The position numbers were made by a program, and so were the translations under genes. This document shows, in pieces, positions 8,612 to 15,544 of a DNA stretch of 64,000 bases (its first letter is position 1; each line of letters begins with the position of its first letter). Source of the stretch: Paraburkholderia tagetis (GTDB lineage: Bacteria > Pseudomonadota > Gammaproteobacteria > Burkholderiales > Burkholderiaceae); the NCBI RefSeq assembly GCF_022213065.1, contig NZ_JAKLJA010000001.1, positions 558,001 to 622,000 on the forward strand. Direction: 5' to 3'. The notes beneath the pieces are model-generated. The model saw only the letters and a program-made list of their open reading frames with translations. It made no database searches and was not told the DNA's origin.

Positions 8612-10016
8612 TGGCTCCAGCGCGGTCGATGCGTTCGATCTCGGCGAGGATCAGCGCGCCGGCTTTGATGAGGTTTCGGCGATGCGTCGTCGGCTTCCAC
8701 CAATCAGTGGCCCACGGCCATGCCGGCGGCGGATCGCCAGCGGGGTACGCGAGCGTGTACATGGCATAGCACCCTGCAGCGCAGGACATTTCGTGGTCGC
8801 GGTACTTTTCGTCATGCGCGGCCGTCCAGCCTTCCACGCTGACCTGCCGTGCACGCTCGGCGAGCACATCATGTGCGGCATCGCTCATGCGCTCGTCGAG
8901 CTTCGCGATCGCCTTGGGCAGCGGCGAGTGTTTCGGCTTCGCGGCCTGCTTCGCGCGGATCTTAGCGACCGTCTCGGACACGCTGATGCGCGCGAGCTCA
9001 GTCTCACCGGCGGCGTGCATATCCAAGCCGTTCGCGAGGCACAGCGCGGCCAGCGTCACCATCACCCCGCCCACCTCCTGTAAAGGCTCGCCAACCGGAC
9101 GCCCGAACGTGTAGTCGACCAGTTGATGCGCTTCGCTCGCGGACATGCCGCAGGCCTGCACGAGCTCGGTCGCCTCTTCGAAGAAGCGGTGATTGCGCTC
9201 CATGCGGTCAGCCGCGATCTCGGCGCCGAAGCATTCAAGCATCCATGGCTGCACGCGCTGCTGAAACGGCGCTGCCACAGCAGGGGCGAAGGGGGCGGCA
9301 AGGAGCCCGGTATTCAAGCGATTGCAGACGCGCTGCGCCTCCGTTTCTGATTTCCATCGTTTAAGACGGCCGTCAGGCGCGTAGCAAACGGTGCAGCCGG
9401 TCTCTTCCCGCTGAAGAACAAACGGACGATGAAAAGCCAATCCGCCACCGGCTTGCGGATGGTTCACTACGCGCCACGGCGTATTTGCTCCGTCACCGAT
9501 CAGCTTCGGCGCTTGCGCTGCGAAGGGAGCGGCGCGGAGCACCTGGTTCGCTTCTTTGCGTGCATCGTCCAGTTCGTAGAGTGCTTCTCGCATGCCGGGA
9601 ATGGTCTCTGCCGCGAGATACGCTTCGGATGTGAGGAGTGCGGCGCGGCTTTGGCACGCATTTTCGAGGCGTTGAAGTGCGCGAATAGCCGCGCGCTCAT
9701 CCGTCAGCGGCGCTTGCGCTGCGACGGGGGCGGCGAGAACGGTGTGGATCGCGCGCGCCGCGTAGCCGCAGGCCGGGTGATGCTTCTCGATCAGCTTGGC
9801 AGCGTCCAGCAGGTGCGAGCGCGCCTCACTGGTCAGCAGCGCTTGTGCTGCATCGGAAGGGGCGAGAGCGGCGAGCGCATCACGCGACGCGCGCCAGTAG
9901 TCCCACGGCTCTTGAATGAATGGGTTCCGGTAGTTGCCGAACTCGTCGAGCTCGAAATCCTTTTTGCCCAGCTGCGCGGCGTACTGCTCGAACTGCTCTC
10001 GGTGGTATTCCATCAT
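8598..10016 (-). CDS. Multidomain phage protein with MazG-like segment
   Basis: 472 residues built from modules. The N-terminal 230 residues are alanine-rich, with repeated phrases such as AALAPSDAAQALLTSEA and LAAPVAAQAPLTDERAA. A segment around 270-340 (RFFEEATELVQACGM, then GEPLQEVGGVMVTLAALC) has the E-rich helices of MazG-like nucleotide pyrophosphohydrolases. The last 95 residues (DVLAERARQVSVEGW, AAGCYAMYTLA, WKPTTHRRNLIKAGALILAE) are a module seen in many phage nucleotide-metabolism proteins. A role in trimming nucleotide pools is inferred from the MazG-like segment. Confidence 0.6.
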   Translation of the reverse strand: MMEYHREQFEQYAAQLGKKDFELDEFGNYRNPFIQEPWDYWRASRDALAALAPSDAAQALLTSEARSHLLDAAKLIEKHHPACGYAARAIHTVLAAPVAAQAPLTDERAAIRALQRLENACQSRAALLTSEAYLAAETIPGMREALYELDDARKEANQVLRAAPFAAQAPKLIGDGANTPWRVVNHPQAGGGLAFHRPFVLQREETGCTVCYAPDGRLKRWKSETEAQRVCNRLNTGLLAAPFAPAVAAPFQQRVQPWMLECFGAEIAADRMERNHRFFEEATELVQACGMSASEAHQLVDYTFGRPVGEPLQEVGGVMVTLAALCLANGLDMHAAGETELARISVSETVAKIRAKQAAKPKHSPLPKAIAKLDERMSDAAHDVLAERARQVSVEGWTAAHDEKYRDHEMSCAAGCYAMYTLAYPAGDPPPAWPWATDWWKPTTHRRNLIKAGALILAEIERIDRAGASDAV

Positions 10017-10026
10017 TTCCCCGTTG

Positions 10027-10281
10027 TCAGAAGAGATCGCCCTGCTTCTTGCCGCTCGACTCCGCGAGGTGCGCAGGACAGAAGTGAACGTCGGCGCCGA
10101 CCTGATGCGCGTGCACTGCGCACAGGTGCCGGTCGCAGGTCTTTCCCGGCTTCATCTGGTAGTCGCACTGGAAGCCGCTTGGCGCGTTGCAGCCTTCGAC
10201 CGAGCAGCGCGATGTGCGCTTACGTCCGGTGCAGACGATTCCGTTGATGCCGCCTGGAAAGCGAAAGGGTGTGCAGGGCAT
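10027..10281 (-). CDS. Cys/His-rich small zinc-binding protein
   Basis: 84 residues containing CSVEGCNAPSGFQCDY, CDRHLCAVHAHQ and HFCPAHLAE, an arrangement of paired Cys/His expected to bind two zinc ions. The ATG at 10281 lies one base after the stop of the preceding DndC-like gene, indicating translational coupling. No function can be assigned; a small protein-protein or nucleic-acid adaptor is possible. Confidence 0.6.
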   Translation of the reverse strand: MPCTPFRFPGGINGIVCTGRKRTSRCSVEGCNAPSGFQCDYQMKPGKTCDRHLCAVHAHQVGADVHFCPAHLAESSGKKQGDLF

Positions 10282-10282
10282 A

Positions 10283-11509
10283 TCAATCGCTCCCGAAAAG
10301 CAGCGGTTGCACAGCGCCATTCGCATACACCGTTTCGAGCACCACGTCGCCAGTCGGCTCGTCGCCTTCCCAGCCTTGTGGCCATGTCTCGGCGTCGATG
10401 AGTTCGCGTATGCGTGCCTCTTCCTCCGCGTCGATCAGGTTGATGAGCGGGCGCCCGGTTGCACGCGCGACGCGGTTGCATTCGTCCTGGATGGAAAGGA
10501 TTCGATCGAGGCCCATCAGGCGTGCTTCGAAAACGAGCGGCCCGAGGCGTTGCGGATTCTTGGCGATCGAGCCGTCTTTGAGCCGCTCGAGACCGGCTTT
10601 GCGGAGGCGATGCTGCGGCTCGCGCAGCTCACGCCACAGCGGCTTGATGCCGCGCAGCGGCGCAAGGTATGACCACTGCGGATTGCGAAGTACCGTTTCC
10701 AGCGCCGTTTCCTCTTGCGCCAGCGCGCAGCCGATGCAGCCCGTGCGCGCGTTCAGCTCTTCCGCCTCGTCGCCGCCGTAAGCGTCCGCGATCGCCGCAG
10801 TCGACCAATCGCCGAACTCTTCCTCCGGCGCCCAATGCCGCAGCCATTCCCACACGTGGCAGACGCGCCAGTGAAGCAGCGGTGCGAGCGTCGCGATGCG
10901 GCCGCGCAGGCCTCGCGCATTCGGTAGCACCTGCTGATACCAGCCTTGGCCGCACTCGGCGCCGTCTTTTCCGCAGCTCATCTCGATGCGTCGGTCGCGA
11001 ATTGCGCTCTCACCCTGGCGCACGCCGGTGATCATCAGGATGTTGCCGCCGAGTCCTTCGATGCGCTTCCGCAGCGCTTCCTCCATCGGATCGATCTTGA
11101 TCTGGCGAGTGCACCAGCGCAACGTGTTGTTGTTCGGCGGCGGCACGCCGCGGCCGAGGATATACACCATGAAGCGCTTGTCGAGCGGCGCGCGCACGAC
11201 CTCGACGGCGATGCCGCGCTCGCGCAGCTCGTCCATGATCTGCTCGGCGGAGATTGCGAGCGGCGTGAGCTCTTGCCGAGTATCGGCGTAGAAAACGGTC
11301 AACGTCTTCGGGCGCGCGAGCTTGCCGGTGTCGAGCAGCCAGCAAATGATCGTCAGTGTGGCCGTGCTGTCCTTGCCTCCCGACCACGCTACGCCCCAGT
11401 GATCGTGCGAAGGGCCATAGGCCTGCATCGACTGGATCGTCAGCTCAATCGATTCGTTCATCTGCAGACGCTGGGCTCCCGCAGCGAAGATGTCGATCTG
11501 GTGGCTCAT
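10283..11509 (-). CDS. DndC/PAPS-reductase-like ATP pyrophosphatase
   Basis: 408 residues of the adenine-nucleotide alpha-hydrolase superfamily. The PP-loop SGGKDS is at 43-48. Other hallmarks are FYADTRQE, RWCTRQIKIDP, ITGVRQGES and a late paired-cysteine GCIGC. This combination is seen in PAPS reductases and in DndC, which provides sulfur chemistry in DNA phosphorothioation and carries an Fe-S cluster. No other dnd genes are visible, so a stand-alone phage role (sulfur metabolism or DNA/RNA thio-modification) is possible but unproven. The start at 11509 is chosen because an upstream ATG would overlap the previous gene. Confidence 0.75.
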   Translation of the reverse strand: MSHQIDIFAAGAQRLQMNESIELTIQSMQAYGPSHDHWGVAWSGGKDSTATLTIICWLLDTGKLARPKTLTVFYADTRQELTPLAISAEQIMDELRERGIAVEVVRAPLDKRFMVYILGRGVPPPNNNTLRWCTRQIKIDPMEEALRKRIEGLGGNILMITGVRQGESAIRDRRIEMSCGKDGAECGQGWYQQVLPNARGLRGRIATLAPLLHWRVCHVWEWLRHWAPEEEFGDWSTAAIADAYGGDEAEELNARTGCIGCALAQEETALETVLRNPQWSYLAPLRGIKPLWRELREPQHRLRKAGLERLKDGSIAKNPQRLGPLVFEARLMGLDRILSIQDECNRVARATGRPLINLIDAEEEARIRELIDAETWPQGWEGDEPTGDVVLETVYANGAVQPLLFGSD

Positions 11510-11525
11510 GTTTCGTCTCACGAGA

Positions 11526-11708
11526 TTAAAAAAGTTCGCCCTGCGCGGGCTGCTGTTGTTCATTCATCGACGCAGCTTGCAATCGGCGCTTTGCTGCCCA
11601 CTTCAGAAGCGTCGCGTGCCATCCGTGGTGAATGCCCTGCAGGCGCACGACCATCGCCTGATGCAGGTAGGTCTTCGCCATGCGGATGTGCCACTCGCGC
11701 TCGCTCAT
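11526..11708 (-). CDS. Small hypothetical protein coupled to the reverse transcriptase
   Basis: 60 residues, MSEREWHIRMAKTYLHQA, with basic helices and a C-terminal QGELF tail. Its ATG overlaps the stop codon of the reverse transcriptase (ATGA), so the two are translationally coupled. No known family. It may be only the next early gene rather than a DGR component. Confidence 0.55.
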   Translation of the reverse strand: MSEREWHIRMAKTYLHQAMVVRLQGIHHGWHATLLKWAAKRRLQAASMNEQQQPAQGELF

Positions 11709-12829
11709 GATGTGGAACGTCGGAACGTCTTCGTCATTGATCCGTCTACGGCATGGCCGCGAGAGCGCACGACATTCGCCAGACGCGCGCGGTCCTGATG
11801 GCTGGCCGTCGCCTGTCGCATCAGCCCGAAGTAACTGTTCGCCATTTCGTGGACGTCATCGGCGGCCGCGTGCGCAACACGGCGCAGCGCTTCATTGAAC
11901 GTGCGACGGCGCGTATGGCGCCGCCACGGCTTGATCACCTGGCCGACGAAATCGATTCCCATGTCGACCGGCTGCAGGATCGTCTTGCGCGGGTTCAGAC
12001 GCACGCCGAGGCACGCGGGCAGGAAAGCGTCGACGTCACGCAATGCCGCGTTGAGCCAATCGGCCGACTCGTGCAGAAACAGGAAGTCATCTACGTAGCG
12101 GATGTAATGCCGCGCGCGCAGCACGTGTTTGGTGCGCTGGTCGAGCACGTCCAGATAGACGTTGGCGAAAAACTGCGACGAGAGATTCCCGATCGGCAGC
12201 CCCAGGTGCGTCGGCTGGTTCATCAGCCGCTTGTGCGGCGGCACGAGGTCCGTCAAGCGCGGATCGCCGCGCATTTCGAAGTCGGTGCGCGGGTCGTGCA
12301 TCAGCACCTTGTTGGTGAGATCCATCCACCACTGATCACCGATCCGCTCGGCAAGCAGATCGCGCAAGATGAGCTTGTCGATGCTGACGAAGAAGTTCGC
12401 CAGATCGCACTTCAGGTAGTACGCCGGGCGGCTCCAGTTCTGCGTGATACTGCGCACCTTGGCTTCGAGGCGTTGCGCAGCGTAGAGCGTGCCGCGCCCC
12501 TTGATGCAGGCGCAGCTATCGGCGATGAACGAGCGCTCAAAGCGCGGGCCGATGCGGTTGTACAGCAGATGGTGAACGATGCGATCGCGGAAATCAGCCG
12601 CCCACACTTCGCGCGGCTTCGGCCGGGTGACGACGAAGCAGATCGACCGGCGCGGCTGATAGCTGCCGTCGCACAGCTCATCGAAAAGCTCGCGCAGATT
12701 GCGCTCGAGGCTCACCTCGAACGCGAGCGCGCTGGGACGGTTGCGCTTGGTGCGCCGGCAGTCGAAATAGGCGGCGACGAGATCGCCGAAATTCAGGTCA
12801 GCATGTCCGGATAAATCTGCGGACGGCAC
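11705..12829 (-). CDS. DGR reverse transcriptase
   Basis: The mutagenic reverse transcriptase of the diversity-generating retroelement. It copies the template-repeat RNA into cDNA with adenine-specific errors. Counting from the GTG at 12829 it has about 374 residues, normal for DGR RTs. Motifs seen: CDLANFF (catalytic Asp about 142), the DGR-type LPIGNLSSQFFANVYL (213-226, IGNxxSQ where group II intron RTs have QGxxxSP), and the active-site YVDD (245-248). There is no maturase or endonuclease domain. The frame stays open upstream through the template repeat to 13108, so the exact start is uncertain. The GTG lies inside the repeat, which would make TR RNA and RT mRNA overlap. The stop overlaps the next gene. 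Confidence 0.93.
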   Translation of the reverse strand: MPSADLSGHADLNFGDLVAAYFDCRRTKRNRPSALAFEVSLERNLRELFDELCDGSYQPRRSICFVVTRPKPREVWAADFRDRIVHHLLYNRIGPRFERSFIADSCACIKGRGTLYAAQRLEAKVRSITQNWSRPAYYLKCDLANFFVSIDKLILRDLLAERIGDQWWMDLTNKVLMHDPRTDFEMRGDPRLTDLVPPHKRLMNQPTHLGLPIGNLSSQFFANVYLDVLDQRTKHVLRARHYIRYVDDFLFLHESADWLNAALRDVDAFLPACLGVRLNPRKTILQPVDMGIDFVGQVIKPWRRHTRRRTFNEALRRVAHAAADDVHEMANSYFGLMRQATASHQDRARLANVVRSRGHAVDGSMTKTFRRSTS

Positions 12830-12906
12830 GCGCGCGGCAATTGTTGTTGTCCTTGTGGTTGTTGTTCTGGTTGCCGTTGTTGAAGTTCTGATACCAGGCG
12901 AACGCG
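12814..12906 (-). repeat. DGR template repeat (TR), 93 bp
   Basis: On the minus strand it reads like the end of a target gene packed with AAC/AAT codons (NNGNQNNNHKDNNNC in the target frame), the usual adenine-loaded template. It aligns without gaps to 13457-13549, 13943-14035 and 22177-22269. Every one of the 42 differences (15, 13 and 14) lies at a TR adenine; all G, C and T positions are identical. The 3' 27 bases, ending in a GC-rich stretch, are invariant and should serve as the initiation-of-mutagenic-homology region. Confidence 0.97.
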
Positions 12907-13049
12907 TACCAATCGTGCTTTCTACGTCGCCCGGTCGATTGCTCAGCTGGGAAACTGCGCCGGACGAAACCGGCTCTATGCCGGTGGTTTCCGTGATGCG
13001 CATGGCGTTGGCCTTGTGGGCCAGCGGCACGACCAGATTTAAAAGTCGC
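12907..13049 (-). ncRNA. avd-TR spacer, probable part of the DGR RNA
   Basis: 143 bases between the avd stop and the template repeat without a credible gene. In studied DGRs the RNA used by RT-Avd includes the avd-TR spacer. A clear hairpin is present: ACCGGC-ATAGA-GCCGGT on the minus strand (12969-12985), followed by a second self-complementary GCCGG/CCGGC pair (overlapping alternative). The assignment as a structured DGR RNA segment is inference from position and pairing. Confidence 0.5.
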
Positions 13050-13424
13050 TCAGTCATGGCGGCCTTGACCTCCATGAAGCGGGCGAAGTGCGGACCTGCG
13101 CCACCCATTGGCCTGCTTTCCGATGCTCGTCGTGAGTTCGATCGCCTTCGCGTATCCGCGAGTCGAAAGGAAGCCCTTGTCGCGGGCGAGCCGAAACATC
13201 AACTCAACGACCTGCTGGCGTTCGATCAACTCCATCAGATGAGGCGCCTTGTCCTGCGCGACGTTGGCCCGGAAGATCAGGATCGTGATCTCGACGCATT
13301 CGTTGGTGATCTTGTCACCGATGGAGCGCTTGAAATCGCGTTGCATGTTCTTCACGAGACTCGTTGCAAAATCGAGCAGGTCATAAGCGACCTTGTAAAT
13401 CGGAAGATGTGTATGGGTGGCCAT
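13050..13424 (-). CDS. avd: Avd-type four-helix-bundle DGR accessory protein
   Basis: 124 residues, helical and basic throughout, matching the bAvd/four-helix-bundle family: PIYKVAYDLLDFATSLVKN, then MQRDFKRSIGDKI, then ANVAQDKAPHLMELI and ARDKGFLSTRGYAKAIELTT. Avd forms a pentameric barrel that binds the reverse transcriptase and the template RNA and is needed for mutagenic retrohoming. The gene order target, avd, TR, RT is the same as in the Bordetella BPP-1 element. Its ribosome-binding site is weak; it starts 20 bases after the target 1 stop. Confidence 0.92.
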   Translation of the reverse strand: MATHTHLPIYKVAYDLLDFATSLVKNMQRDFKRSIGDKITNECVEITILIFRANVAQDKAPHLMELIERQQVVELMFRLARDKGFLSTRGYAKAIELTTSIGKQANGWRRSALRPLHGGQGRHD

Positions 13425-13443
13425 GCTGATCTGAATAATTAAA

Positions 13444-13905
13444 TTACTGAATTTCTAATCTGCGGACGGCACGCGCGCGGCAACCGTCGTCGCCCTTGCG
13501 GTCGTAGTACTGGAGGCCGTCGTAGAAGCTCTGAGACCAGGCGAACGCGGCATTCGACTCGTGCTCTTCGGCAGACCAGTACCAGGTCTTTTCGAAGTAC
13601 TGCTTCAAATTCGCGAACAGCAGCGATTGCTCGCGCCGCGTCGGCAGTTCTCCACCATGCTCCGCTGCCCACGACTTTGCTGCGGCCCACGTGCTGCCTT
13701 CCGCATCGCCCGGCAACAAAATCAGGTGATGGCTCGGCTTTCCGTCATCGCCGAGGAGAATCCCCGCGTAGGCCTCGCCACTGGCGAGGTTCATGGTCGC
13801 GGCCGCGATCGAGATCACAGTGGTTTCATGCTGTCGCTTGAACTGCGCGATCAACCCTGCGAGTTCCGACTGCTTTTCTTCGAGTACTTCTAGCGTGAGC
13901 GTCAT
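13444..13905 (-). CDS. DGR target protein 1 (DUF1566/CLec-like)
   Basis: 153 residues. The N-terminal 45 residues are a predicted helix rich in E/Q (TLEVLEEKQSELAGLIAQF). The rest resembles the DUF1566 C-type-lectin-like fold: YAGILLGDDGKPSHHLILLPG, ELPTRREQSLLFANL, WYWSAEEH, FAWSQSF and a C-terminal CRARAVRRL. The last 31 codons are the variable repeat. No signal peptide or membrane segment is present, so the protein is expected in the cytoplasm or as a virion or secreted passenger. RBS AAGG lies upstream. Its ligand is unknown; diversification implies variable binding. Confidence 0.9.
   Translation of the reverse strand: MTLTLEVLEEKQSELAGLIAQFKRQHETTVISIAAATMNLASGEAYAGILLGDDGKPSHHLILLPGDAEGSTWAAAKSWAAEHGGELPTRREQSLLFANLKQYFEKTWYWSAEEHESNAAFAWSQSFYDGLQYYDRKGDDGCRARAVRRLEIQ
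13457..13549 (-). repeat. DGR variable repeat 1 (VR1)
   Basis: A 93-bp copy of the template repeat ending 10 bases before the target 1 stop codon. It differs from TR at 15 positions, all opposite TR adenines (for example AAC to TAC, GAC or CTC). The encoded variable positions are in the FAWSQSFYDGLQYYDRKGDD segment, a Tyr/Asp/Gly-rich surface typical of selected DGR binding sites. Confidence 0.97.
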
Positions 13906-13932
13906 GGCTGACCTTGTGAAATTGATGAATGA

Positions 13933-14295
13933 TTAAATGGGCAATCTGCGGACGGCACGCGCGCGGCAATCGTCGCTGCCCTTGCGGGTGAGGTCCTGGT
14001 AGCCGGTGTTGAAGTGCTGACACCAGGCGAACGCGTCGTTGCGGTGATACGTCTCGTTGCTCCAGTACCAGTCCTGTTCGAACTGGTCGCGATGGTTCGC
14101 CCACAGCATCGCTTGCTCGATGCGGTTCGGCAGATCGCCGCCGATGCTCCTGGCCCATTCGGTTGCGGACGCGTGCGTATCGCACTTGTGGTCGCCGGGC
14201 AGCAGAATGACGTGGTGGAAGTCGCCGTTCTTGTCGCCGATCGCACCGATGTAGATCTCGCCTTCAGCGAGCGGGGGAAGCTGGATCTGTTGCAT
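13933..14295 (-). CDS. DGR target protein 2 (DUF1566/CLec-like)
   Basis: 120 residues, homologous to target 1 from residue 15 on: IYIGAIGDKNGDFHHVILLPG, DLPNRIEQAMLWANH, DWYWSNETYH, FAWCQHF and a C-terminal CRARAVRRL. It lacks the long N-terminal helix of target 1. GAGGA lies upstream of the ATG. It is the promoter-proximal member of the target pair and ends 27 bases before target 1 begins. The C-terminal 31 codons are VR2. No signal peptide or transmembrane segment. Confidence 0.9.
   Translation of the reverse strand: MQQIQLPPLAEGEIYIGAIGDKNGDFHHVILLPGDHKCDTHASATEWARSIGGDLPNRIEQAMLWANHRDQFEQDWYWSNETYHRNDAFAWCQHFNTGYQDLTRKGSDDCRARAVRRLPI
13943..14035 (-). repeat. DGR variable repeat 2 (VR2)
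   Basis: A 93-bp gapless match to TR with 13 differences, all at TR adenines. It has a different substitution set from VR1 and VR3, showing independent mutagenic events. Some adenine sites are unchanged. It is followed downstream (minus direction) by an AT-rich motif shared with the other variable repeats but absent after TR. Confidence 0.97.
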
Positions 14296-14336
14296 TTTTA
14301 TCCTCGGAAAAAACGGGGCCTATGCGAGCACCCCTT

Positions 14337-14364
14337 CAAAACCGGCGCGCGAGACAGGCGCCGG
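14337..14364 (-). terminator. Weak intrinsic terminator upstream of the DGR targets
   Basis: CCGGCGC/GCGCCGG arms (14342-14348, 14358-14364), 9-base loop, followed on the minus strand by TTTTG. It lies between the coiled-coil gene and target 2 and may reduce or regulate read-through into the DGR cassette. Confidence 0.45.
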
Positions 14365-14375
14365 ACGGGAGCAAA

Positions 14376-15050
14376 TCAATTGGGACGCCACTCACTGCCG
14401 CGTACCACCCTGCCAACCGGTTCGCACACCAGTACTTCAGACTCCTTTTCGGATCGCACGAGTTGCGATGCACGGCGCTGCGCCTTCTCGATGGTCTTGT
14501 GACGCTTCGGCTTCGCATAACGGCCGACGGTCACGTAGACCTCGTTCGGCTTGAACTCGGCATCGACGATCGTGAGCTCGTCGATGCGCCGCTCGAGCGC
14601 CGAGTTGTTCTCGCGCAGTTTCGCGACGGCCCGTTTCAGTGCATCGTTTTCGACCTTGAGCTCGTCGCGCTCGGTTTCGATCTGCAGGCGCTCAGCCGCG
14701 GCGGCATCGCGCCGCGCGGTGAGATCATCGACATGGTTCTGGAGCGCGGCGATCTGACGTTCCATAAACTTGTGTTCGACCGGGTCGATGACTGTTGCGG
14801 GTGCCGAGTCAGTCTTCGCTTCGAGAGCGACAGGCTGGCTCTGCGTTTCCGGCGCCCGCTCCGTACGAGAAAGCCAGTAGTAGTACTCATTTCCAGCGCC
14901 ATGCTTTTTCTCGCGTTCGACAAGACCGTCATTCAGCATGTGATTGAGCTCACGGGCCACGTCCAGATGATCCATGCCGACTTTCAAAGCGATGACCTTG
15001 GCGGTCGATTGCTGAACTGTGCCAAGGTACTTGACGATGTCTTCTCTCAC
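14376..15050 (-). CDS. Winged-helix plus coiled-coil phage protein
   Basis: 224 residues from a GTG preceded by GGAGG. The N-terminal 65 residues look like a winged helix-turn-helix (DIVKYLGTVQQSTAKVIALK, VARELNHMLNDGLVEREKK). A coiled coil follows at about 100-175 (MERQIAALQNHVDDLTARRD, AKLRENNSALERRIDEL) and a small C-terminal domain with YVTVGRYAKPKRHKTIEKAQ. Probably a DNA-binding accessory protein of the early operon; function unknown. Confidence 0.65.
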   Translation of the reverse strand: MREDIVKYLGTVQQSTAKVIALKVGMDHLDVARELNHMLNDGLVEREKKHGAGNEYYYWLSRTERAPETQSQPVALEAKTDSAPATVIDPVEHKFMERQIAALQNHVDDLTARRDAAAAERLQIETERDELKVENDALKRAVAKLRENNSALERRIDELTIVDAEFKPNEVYVTVGRYAKPKRHKTIEKAQRRASQLVRSEKESEVLVCEPVGRVVRGSEWRPN

Positions 15051-15544
15051 GATGCCTCCACATATCCCCAGATGACCAGATCCGGCGCGATACCATCGTG
15101 GTAGACGGCCTCCACAATCCGGTCCATGTCGTGCGCCGGAACGTCCCGGGTCTTCGCGACCTGATCGATCGTGCGCTGCGCGATCACGCGGGCGCGATCG
15201 CGGGTCATGTCGATCCACATGCGCTGGCCAGTCGCCGGTTGATGATTCGGCGCGTAGGTATCACGGTTCCAGTCGACATGCTGGAGCTTCGGTTCCTTAC
15301 ACGACGGGCAGGCGCATCCGAACGGCGTGACGCCGTCGCGGCTGTTCCAGATTTGCTCGCGGTGGCCGCACTCGCACGCGTACCACATGAGGCAGAAGGC
15401 CTCGGTATGTCTATGGCCATAAGGCGTCAACAGAACTGGATCGGCGATCGCTGGTGCGACCCTCTGCTGCTTCGCCGCCGCGCGTTCGTCAGCGCGCCGC
15501 TGCTCGCGGCTGCTGGGTTGAGATTGCTTGTAGGGAAGGCTCAT
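15047..15544 (-). CDS. Hypothetical zinc-binding phage protein
   Basis: 165 residues. A basic, disordered N-terminus precedes a probable zinc site, CECGHREQIW with CACPSCKEPK. The C-terminal half is helical (DRARVIAQRTIDQVAKTRDV). It overlaps both neighbours by 1-4 bases. No family recognised. Confidence 0.6.
   Translation of the reverse strand: MSLPYKQSQPSSREQRRADERAAAKQQRVAPAIADPVLLTPYGHRHTEAFCLMWYACECGHREQIWNSRDGVTPFGCACPSCKEPKLQHVDWNRDTYAPNHQPATGQRMWIDMTRDRARVIAQRTIDQVAKTRDVPAHDMDRIVEAVYHDGIAPDLVIWGYVEAS

Noticed and set aside
12925..13010. tRNA-like phrase (GCTCAGCTGGGA and a following stem) in the avd-TR spacer
   Set aside because: The acceptor stem and a proper T-arm are missing, and the D-stem does not pair. 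Better explained as structured DGR spacer RNA.
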